Part shown: positions 58,485 through 64,000 of the stretch, piece by piece
How positions within the stretch are numbered: position 1 is the stretch's first letter
How the letters are laid out: each line of letters starts with the position of its first letter
Origin: Bicyclus anynana
Lineage: Eukaryota; Arthropoda; Insecta; Lepidoptera; Nymphalidae
Length of the DNA stretch: 64,000 nucleotides
Assembly (NCBI RefSeq): GCF_947172395.1
Contig: NC_069087.1
Span: 16,064,889 to 16,128,888, forward strand
Direction: 5' to 3'
The notes under the pieces: model-generated
Told to the model about the DNA's origin: nothing
Databases searched by the model: none
Seen by the model: only the letters and a program-made list of their open reading frames with translations
Made by a program: the position numbers and the translations under genes

Positions 58485-59145
58485 CGATATGTTGCGTGCC
58501 CATAAAATCACCGCAAAAAGTGATCCCAATTTAAGTTAAGTATCCCAGTTTTTCACAAATCTCGCAAAACGCCATGGATTTTTTCGGCATAAAAGGTGGA
58601 CTATGTGTTAATCCGGGGTATTATTTATTTTCGTTTTAAATTTCAGCCAAATCTGTTCAGTAGTTGTGGCGCTAAAGGGTAACAAACATCCAAGCATACA
58701 TCCAAATAAACATCCATACAAACTTTTGCGTTTATAAAAAGTAGGATAGGTTAGGATAGTTTTTCCACTTCCTGAACACACAACTCGATCCTGTACTAAG
58801 ACAGTTTTGACGCGCTAGGGACATATGGTGATACTAGCGGAAGCCCGCGACTTCGTCCGCGTGGAATTTAATTTTTCACAAATCCCTCAGGAACCATGGA
58901 TTTTTCCGGGATAAAAAGTAGCCTATGTGTTAATCCAGGATAATGCAGGTTATATCTTAATACCAAATTTCAGCTAATTCGGTTTAGTAGTTGATGAAAG
59001 AGTAACAAACATTCATATTATCAGTTTTTGCAAACCTCGGGAAACCATGGATTTTTTCGGGATAAATGTGTCAATCCAGAGTAAAATCTATTTCCATTCC
59101 AAATTTCAGCCAAATCGCTTCAAAACATCCAAACAGTAGTAGGAT
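58485..59145 (+). repeat. Cluster of short interspersed repeats in intron 4
   Basis: An outer repeat (GATATGTTGCGTGCC ... CACTTCCTGAACACA, shared with 47440-47740) contains an inner copy at about 58552-58750 (CCATGGATTTTTTCGGCATAAAA, AAATTTCAGCCAAATC). This is followed by a fuller copy at 58838-59015 starting GCGACTTCGTCCGCGTGG, and a third partial copy at about 59020-59145. All three inner copies share orientation and block order. Confidence 0.8.
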
Positions 59146-59225
59146 TTTATACTATTTTGAAAAAAAAATTGAATTTTGCAGTAACCTCGACTTAAATTTA
59201 TGCAGCATGCACCTTGTCGTTGCAG

Positions 59226-59412
59226 ATACCAGTCAATCCGGCGCACCATGACACGCACGCAGCTGGGCGAGGAGGAGCGCGAGGCGAGCTCGTCCCCGCC
59301 CCCCGCCGCCGGTTCGTCGCGCTCGCCCGAGGGGCAGGTGCCCGCCGCGCCGCACCCCGCCGCCGACTTCCTCGCGCGCCCCGACTTCTACTCCATACTG
59401 CATATGAACTTG
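59226..59412 (+). CDS. Hecw: Hecw exon 5 (linker and start of helical box)
   Basis: 187 bases, residues about 913-975. RYQSIRRTMTRTQ is a conserved HECW segment after WW1. A GC-rich Ala/Pro/Ser linker follows, then DFLARPDFYSILHMNL, the first helix of the HECW helical box that packs before WW2. Acceptor TCGTTGCAG, donor AACTTG|GTGAGA, ending in phase 0. Its GC content (heavy use of C/G third positions) is much higher than in exon 3. Confidence 0.93.
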
Positions 59413-59515
59413 GTGAGACGTTTCACGACATTCACACAAGCACGCCACGACATATTCACACATGTTCACTTAACAACTCTTGAAGACAGATCGATCAATT
59501 GCGGCCGATTCCTAA

Positions 59516-59784
59516 GGCTGGTTTTAAAGTCATGCTGACCGTCGGCGCTGAGGCCTAGTTCGGACTACTTTAGTATTTTAGTCGAGTACGAACGATTTTT
59601 CGGCGGTAAATTCAAAAATTGTTTGTACTCTACTAAAATACTGAAGTAGTCTGTACGGCCTATGACAGCTCAGCGTATAGCGCGCCGACCACCGCACGCG
59701 CTGATAGCAACGCGTTATTCTGAAACGCTCTCTAGGAGTTCATACATTTCGTCTGTCTTCGCCGACGCGACTATAAAACCAGCC
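59516..59784. mobile_element. PIF/Harbinger-like MITE in intron 5
   Basis: GGCTGGTTTTAAAGTC at the left end pairs with GACTATAAAACCAGCC at the right end. TAA flanks both ends (59513-59515, 59785-59787). Inside, a second imperfect hairpin (59559-59600 / 59614-59655) forms a stem of about 42 bp. The 3-bp TWA target and palindromic structure fit Tourist-type MITEs. A short (GA)n run follows at about 59820-59838. Confidence 0.85.
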
Positions 59785-60220
59785 TAAATATCGCTCTCTG
59801 TCTCGTTGTATTGGCTCGAAAGAGAGAGAGAGAGAGATTGGCTCGATATTTCCGAGATAATGGAACTTGGTAACTTGCCGAGCTGAATTGCTGGCTTGGT
59901 AAGGCTGAGTTTGTTAGACCTTGTTCTTACTATAGGTAAGTACGGTAGTCAATTATGGAGTTTTGACTATGGTAGCTTTGGAATGTAGTCGTTTTCAAGC
60001 AGCAAAATCCAGACTCTTAACCGTCATCGGCATAATGTGTAAATTTATGTCTAAGTCGCAAGTCACCTTAAAAAACACCGTTAAAGATCAAACTTTGAAG
60101 GTCTCTAACGAAGTTAAAGAATCTGGCAACTGAATACATACGTGATTCCTCAAGGTATCCCTTAGGAAATATCAAAAAAAATACGTTACAGACTTGGACA
60201 ATTGAGAACCTTCCAAATAA

Positions 60221-60390
60221 GCGAGTGTTCGACTGCGCAGGGGATGATGAAAGAACGAAGCGAGCGAACGAGCGGCAGGCTCAAATTCCATTTATTTAAT
60301 TGACGGCAAGTATTGCCGCTAGCTTCTGTCGCTCAACTCTGTCATCATGATACCCCGCACCTCTGTATTACGTAGGCGAGCACTCACTTG
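60221..60390. mobile_element. Degenerate MITE in intron 5
   Basis: The right end CCCCGCACCTCTGTATTACGT then AGGCGAGCAC resembles the terminus at 63097-63123. The left end (GCGAGTGTTCG, GCGCAGGGGATGATG) pairs with it with a short deletion. Confidence 0.55.
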
Positions 60391-60431
60391 AGAGTCGTGC
60401 TTACTAGTTTTTGACCAAAAGTTTCCTCTAG

Positions 60432-60617
60432 GAAGCGTCGTCTTTGTACAACTGCAACTCGACCCTGAAGCACATGATATCCAAGATACGGCGCGACACG
60501 GCCTCCTTCGAGCGCTACCAGCACAACCGCGACCTGGTGGCGCTCGTCAACATGTTCAGCGAGACTGAGCGGGAACTGCCCCTGGGGTGGGACTCCAAGC
60601 TGGACAGAAATGGAAAG
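60432..60617 (+). CDS. Hecw: Hecw exon 6 (helical box and first half of WW2)
   Basis: 186 bases, residues about 976-1037. It carries the most conserved part of the family: LKHMISKIRRDTASFERYQH, then NRDLVALVNMFSETERELPLG and the start of WW2, GWDSKLDRNGK (W1028). The helical box and WW2 form a rigid unit in vertebrate HECW1. The WW2 domain is split by intron 6 exactly between strand 1 and strand 2. Acceptor TTCCTCTAG (a TAG acceptor), donor AAAG|GTGAGG, phase 0 at both ends. Confidence 0.95.
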
Positions 60618-61035
60618 GTGAGGAAAACCCAACATTTGTTATGACGTCGAGTAGAATAAATTAATAATTCAACAAAACTGTTTTATAGAAACTTAATTTT
60701 TAACTTTTCTCTTATATCCGTGTCAGCAATTTCTTTACTGCGAGGGACTACCACAGAATATAGAAAACCTATCCATGGGAACAACCGCCATGTTTGATTT
60801 TGAATGACGTCACTTAGCAATCAACAATGATTTAGCAAGGACACATACTAAACGTGTATATGCAAAATTTCAACTGAATCGTTTAGACATTAGAGGCTAT
60901 TATTTTAAAATAACGAAAAAATTGCCATTTAAAAGCTTGTAGAAAACTATACCTTCATTCCAAGTGCGTAAACTTAGCATAGAAACCACAGAAAATAAAG
61001 AAAAAGAAACTGTAGTGTCGCGTGGTGTCCAATAG

Positions 61036-61131
61036 AGTTTCTTTGTGGTTCACCTAATACGTCCCACGACGTTCATCGACCCGCGACTGCTGCGCATTTT
61101 TCTCAAATTCCAAAAAAAATTACAAATCTAG
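61036..61131 (+). pseudogene. Decayed copy A of exon 7 start
   Basis: Follows a TAG instead of CAG acceptor. Open for 31 codons in the exon 7 phase: SFFVVHLIRPTTFIDPRL, then an unrelated tail to TAG at 61129-61131. No donor is seen, so it could be used only as a terminal exon. Confidence 0.7.
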
Positions 61132-61232
61132 CCAAAGAAAAGTTTGTAAAACTTTGTATCTTCATCCAAAGTGTGTAAACTTAGCCTCGAAAGTAGTAAA
61201 AAGAAAATGTAGTTTCGCGTCGTGTCCAACAG

Positions 61233-61319
61233 CGTTTCTTTGTGGATCCCCTGATACGTCGCACGACGTTCATCGACCCGCGACTGTTTTGCATTTTGTT
61301 CAAATTCCAAAAAATCTAG
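61233..61319 (+). pseudogene. Copy B of exon 7 start: possible decoy or terminal exon
   Basis: Keeps the intact acceptor TCCAACAG of the real exon. Open for 28 codons in phase 0: RFFVDPLIRRTTFIDPRL completes a WW2-like strand set, followed by ten unrelated residues and TAG (61317-61319). AATAAA lies at 61323-61328, directly after the stop. Use of this exon would end Hecw after WW2 without a HECT domain. No expression evidence is available here. Confidence 0.6.
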
Positions 61320-61407
61320 CCAAATAAATGCTTGCATCTTCATCCAAAGTGTGTAAACTTAGCGTTAAAAGTAGTAAAAAGGAACTGTAGTGTCGCGTAT
61401 CCAACAG

Positions 61408-61533
61408 CGTTTCTTTGTGGACCACGTGATGCGTCGCACGACGTTCATCGACCCGCGGCTGCCGCGCGCGCCGCAGGCCGGCCCCTTCTCGCCGCTGCTG
61501 CCTCCGCGGAGACGGCCCATAATGCCCGACCAG
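61408..61533 (+). CDS. Hecw: Hecw exon 7 (second half of WW2 and proline linker)
   Basis: 126 bases, residues about 1038-1079. RFFVDHVMRRTTFIDPRLP completes WW2; the second signature tryptophan is phenylalanine (F1050), as is usual for HECW WW2. A proline/arginine-rich linker follows (FSPLLPPRRRPIMPDQ). Acceptor TCCAACAG, donor CAG|GTCGAG (weaker than the other donors), phase 0. Two tandem decayed copies of its 5' half lie just upstream, so three competing 3' splice sites are present. Confidence 0.93.
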
Positions 61534-62500
61534 GTCGAGACTAGCACGAGCTTTTGTGGAGCTTCCTAGCGCTGCATATCTGTTTACAGTGGTGTAACTA
61601 TAAAGTTGTACAGCGCTCGGCAAACATCTTGAACAAAAAGCGGCGTAGTGGGGGAAAGTTCGCGCAGATACACGATTTAAGACAATGGACAAGGCGGACT
61701 GATTTACAAATAGCAGGCGCGCGCGCGCTCTGTATTACCCCGCGTTCCCTTTGTCCTACCAAAGAGACCGACAAATCGACTTCTGCGCATTTATATGGAT
61801 TGTTTGCCGATTATTTATTTTGATTTTTGCCGAGAGTTATAATGCTGGTAAAATGTCCTTGAGCCTAGAGATCGTGAGCTCAGAAGTAATCTAACGTATA
61901 AAAATTACTATAGGACGATTTTTTTCGAGGCAAAGAATTTGCCACTGGTCTAAGAAATATAGTTACACCACTGTTTGTTTGACATATTGTTTTGCATCTT
62001 GTGCTATCCTGGTGTTATAGAATCGGGCATTATTTTGCGAAACTAAATGAATATGAACTGCAATTTAGTTCAGCCACACTCATCACGATAACGCGAATAT
62101 TTGGGTTATCGCGATATGTGTAGTGTGTACCCAAAAAATCGCGGATATGAAGCAATTTGGGAAAGCATAGGTTCTAAATAATTGCTTTTTGAATTCATTT
62201 CATTCAAATTTGAGTTTGAATTACATAGCAGAAGTTCGCTATAGGCAGTGAATGACAAATTTGATATTTATCGCGCACTTATTTCTAGAGTCAATATCTC
62301 CTAAATATTCTCAGCCGTTAGTATAACAAATAAATTTGTTATTCATTGTTAATTTTATTTGCTAGATATTTTATGTGGAAGCATGTTTATATTGTTTGTC
62401 CGCACCTTGTTTTAATCTTTCTAGAGGTACTTTTTGTGGTATAATTGTTTTTACATGCACGATCGTTTTATTGGCATATTATAGTCTATTATTTAGTAAC
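61534..62500. other. Hecw: Intron 7, first part
   Basis: No gene or clear repeat recognised; AT-rich apart from the bases next to exon 7. Confidence 0.5.
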
Positions 62501-62501
62501 C

Positions 62502-62660
62502 TTTTTTTTATTCTTTACAAGTTAGCCCTTGACTACAATCTCACCTGATGGTAAGTGATTATGCGATCTAAGATGGAAGCTGGCTAAATTGTTAAGAGGA
62601 GGATGTAAATCCACACCCCTTTCGGTTTCTATACGGCATCGTAATGGAACGCTAAATCGC
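62502..62660 (-). mobile_element. SINE family B, 5'-truncated, in intron 7
   Basis: TTTTTTTATTCTTTACAAGTTAGCCCTTG, GATGGAAGCTGGCTAA, AGGAGGATGTAAATCCACACC and AACGCTAAATCGC match the 3' half of 44469-44743. The head is absent. Confidence 0.88.
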
Positions 62661-62968
62661 TATCTATATATCTTTATATATATCTATAATTGTTGCTCTT
62701 TGGTAGTTCTATGTTCTATTGTTTTATTTGATTTTGCAACTGGACGATATAAGGTATGGTAAAAATGTCATTAGTACGATATTGAAGTGGCTATTATAAA
62801 GGATTTGTTTGCTTGCAACAAGGGTTTATAAGTTATAGAATAAAGTAAATTCGAATATTGTATTTTAAGTGAAAAATTTGTTCGCCAAATGACAACAATG
62901 TTATTGCTATATGTGAATTGCTTTACGTTATGAGTTGATACTTACTGTTACCTACCGCACAACTATAT

Positions 62969-63123
62969 CCTCGCCCGCGCAATACAAGGGTGCGGGCTAA
63001 AACAACAGAGGGGAAAGAGGAGTAAAGAGGGAAGAGGGGAGAGGAGGAAGGCAGGAAGCAATCTTTCGCCCACTTCTCTCGCTCCCCATGAAACCACCGC
63101 GCCCTTGTATTACGCAGGCGAGG
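62969..63123. mobile_element. MITE in intron 7 with 27-bp terminal repeats
   Basis: The left end 62969-62995 (CCTCGCCCGCGCAATACAAG...) and the right end 63097-63123 match at 24 of 27 positions as reverse complements. The interior is purine-rich (GGGGAAAGAGG). It ends 72 bases before exon 8. A diverged relative is at 60221-60390. Confidence 0.8.
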
Positions 63124-63195
63124 ACGCAGTGATGTCTATTGAGGCAGCGATGTATAAGTCGTGTGCCATGTAAATGAAGGGAATGTTTGGTGCAG

Positions 63196-63288
63196 GCGCC
63201 GACTCCGCCGCCGCGACCGCCGGTGCTAACGTCGGACATGTATCCACATCACATGCAACACGACATACCTGTTGCCTATAATGATAAG
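63196..63288 (+). CDS. Hecw: Hecw exon 8 (pre-HECT linker)
   Basis: 93 bases, residues about 1080-1110: APTPPPRPPVL then HDIPVAYNDK. PVAYNDK is the conserved HECW segment leading into the region upstream of the HECT domain. Acceptor TTGGTGCAG, donor AAG|GTGAGA, phase 0. The remaining exons, including the catalytic cysteine of the HECT domain, are outside the window. Confidence 0.92.
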
Positions 63289-64000
63289 GTGAGACAATTA
63301 AACCTATATACTGTTTTGGTATGTTTTCCTGGTAATATTTCATGGAACACAGCTGCTGTTATGTGGGAAACCAATGTCTGTATCAAAGTATAATATCACT
63401 CCCTAAGAACGCCAAAAATATACTCGTCTACGTTTAATAATCTCGTTCTCGTCTAAAATTTATACTAAATACTTGGTTCGCCCTGAAGACGATGGATTAA
63501 TTTGCAATTTTCATAAAAGGTCCCAGCGGGGCTATTATTATACCTAACTGAGCAATTTGTTATGTTGCAACTTGCAAGCTTACTAGTTAGTTGATGCGGA
63601 CTATAGCATGTTGTTGAGACATACGCGCAAGAACTCTTTGTTTTCTAGATTTCTTTTTTGGAAACGCGTCATATCATCCATGTTTCCAACAGGTCTAGGA
63701 TTGTAATGGGAGACATACATTTTCGACCAATAGCAGCGAAATCGAAAACGTCTCTCTACGAGTTAACTCATTGCGCGAATACTAAGATCCAATCTTAATA
63801 TCCCCGCACACGGAAGCCATACTACAACTATTAACGCCGCCAACTAAAGATAGAAGTAGCGTTTTGTAGCGTGTGGACCGGTGTCACCGGCGATTTCTAA
63901 TAGAATGTATTAAAACTACAGGACACCTGCTACACTGGTTGTGGTGTGACTCCCCTGTGCGGGACTTTGTATTTGTCAAAGGAAAAAGCCATCCCCGGCC
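63289..64000 (+). other. Hecw: Hecw intron 8 (partial)
   Basis: Starts with GTGAGACA and runs off the end of the window. No further exon with HECW homology was recognised. The last 60 bases are GC-richer, but I cannot assign them. Confidence 0.5.

Larger units (their letters stand above)
60960..61407 (+). repeat. Hecw: Tandem copies of intron 6 3' end plus exon 7 start
   Basis: Three tandem units share GTGTGTAAACTTAGC (60964, 61171, 61349), a CTGTAGTGTCGCG block, a TCCAA(C/T)AG splice-site block and the first 54 exon bases. Copy A's pseudo-exon starts at 61036 and copy B's at 61233; the real exon 7 starts at 61408. Against exon 7, copy A differs at about 8 of 54 bases and copy B at about 5 of 54. 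Only the third unit continues into the full exon. Confidence 0.92.

Noticed and set aside
59233..59469. Arg/Gly-rich frames on both strands over exon 5
   Set aside because: By-products of the high GC of exon 5; the Hecw frame is fixed by RYQSIRR and PDFYSILH and by splice phase.
61128..61692. Minus-strand frames with a shared SRVDERRAT-type motif
   Set aside because: The motif is the antisense translation of the tandem exon 7 copies, not a separate gene family.
1..64000. CRISPR array, operon, phage or plasmid features
   Set aside because: No regularly spaced direct repeats with unique spacers and no bacterial gene organisation; the window is eukaryotic nuclear DNA.
63289..64000. HECT domain exon
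   Set aside because: I searched for the segment expected to follow PVAYNDK and saw no frame with matching text and splice sites before the window ends.

Overview
This is AT-rich animal nuclear DNA, almost certainly from a moth or butterfly (Lepidoptera). The evidence is the mix of repeats: two tRNA-derived SINE families with A and B boxes, an R1-type non-LTR retrotransposon, RTE remnants, Helitron-like and fold-back elements of types common in Lepidoptera, and a large spliced gene with GT/AG introns. I saw no prokaryotic gene, CRISPR array, rRNA or functional tRNA gene.

One host gene spans nearly the whole window on the + strand: the Hecw (HECW1/2-type) HECT E3 ubiquitin ligase. Eight exons can be joined in phase: 1929-2334, 55009-55110, 55690-57774, 58229-58373, 59226-59412, 60432-60617, 61408-61533 and 63196-63288. 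They encode about 1110 residues: acidic N-terminus, HECW_N domain, long disordered linker, WW1, helical box, WW2 and the start of the pre-HECT linker. The catalytic HECT domain must lie beyond base 64000. No C2 domain is encoded between HECW_N and WW1, unlike vertebrate HECW1/2.

Bases 1-1928 are the 5' flank and putative promoter/5'UTR. Intron 1 (2335-55008, about 52.7 kb) has no other convincing host gene. It holds a nearly full-length R1-like retrotransposon (17031-22814, minus strand, T31 tail, 13-bp target duplications, one frameshift in ORF2), a 5'-truncated second non-LTR element with an open 351-codon RT reading frame (46010-47393), many SINEs, RTE fragments, MITEs, fold-back hairpins, tandem duplications and several GC-rich islands that may be regulatory. 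Repeats are dense at 2.3-5.8 kb, 15-23 kb and 41-55 kb; the long stretches between are mostly unique AT-rich sequence.

The 3' part (55-64 kb) holds exons 2-8 with short introns carrying MITEs and SINEs. The most unusual feature is in intron 6: two degenerate tandem copies of the 3' intron end plus the first 54 bases of the WW2 exon (exon 7), both still open in frame to a TAG. One keeps an intact 3' splice site and has AATAAA just after its stop. It could act as a decoy or as an alternative terminal exon giving a HECT-less Hecw.
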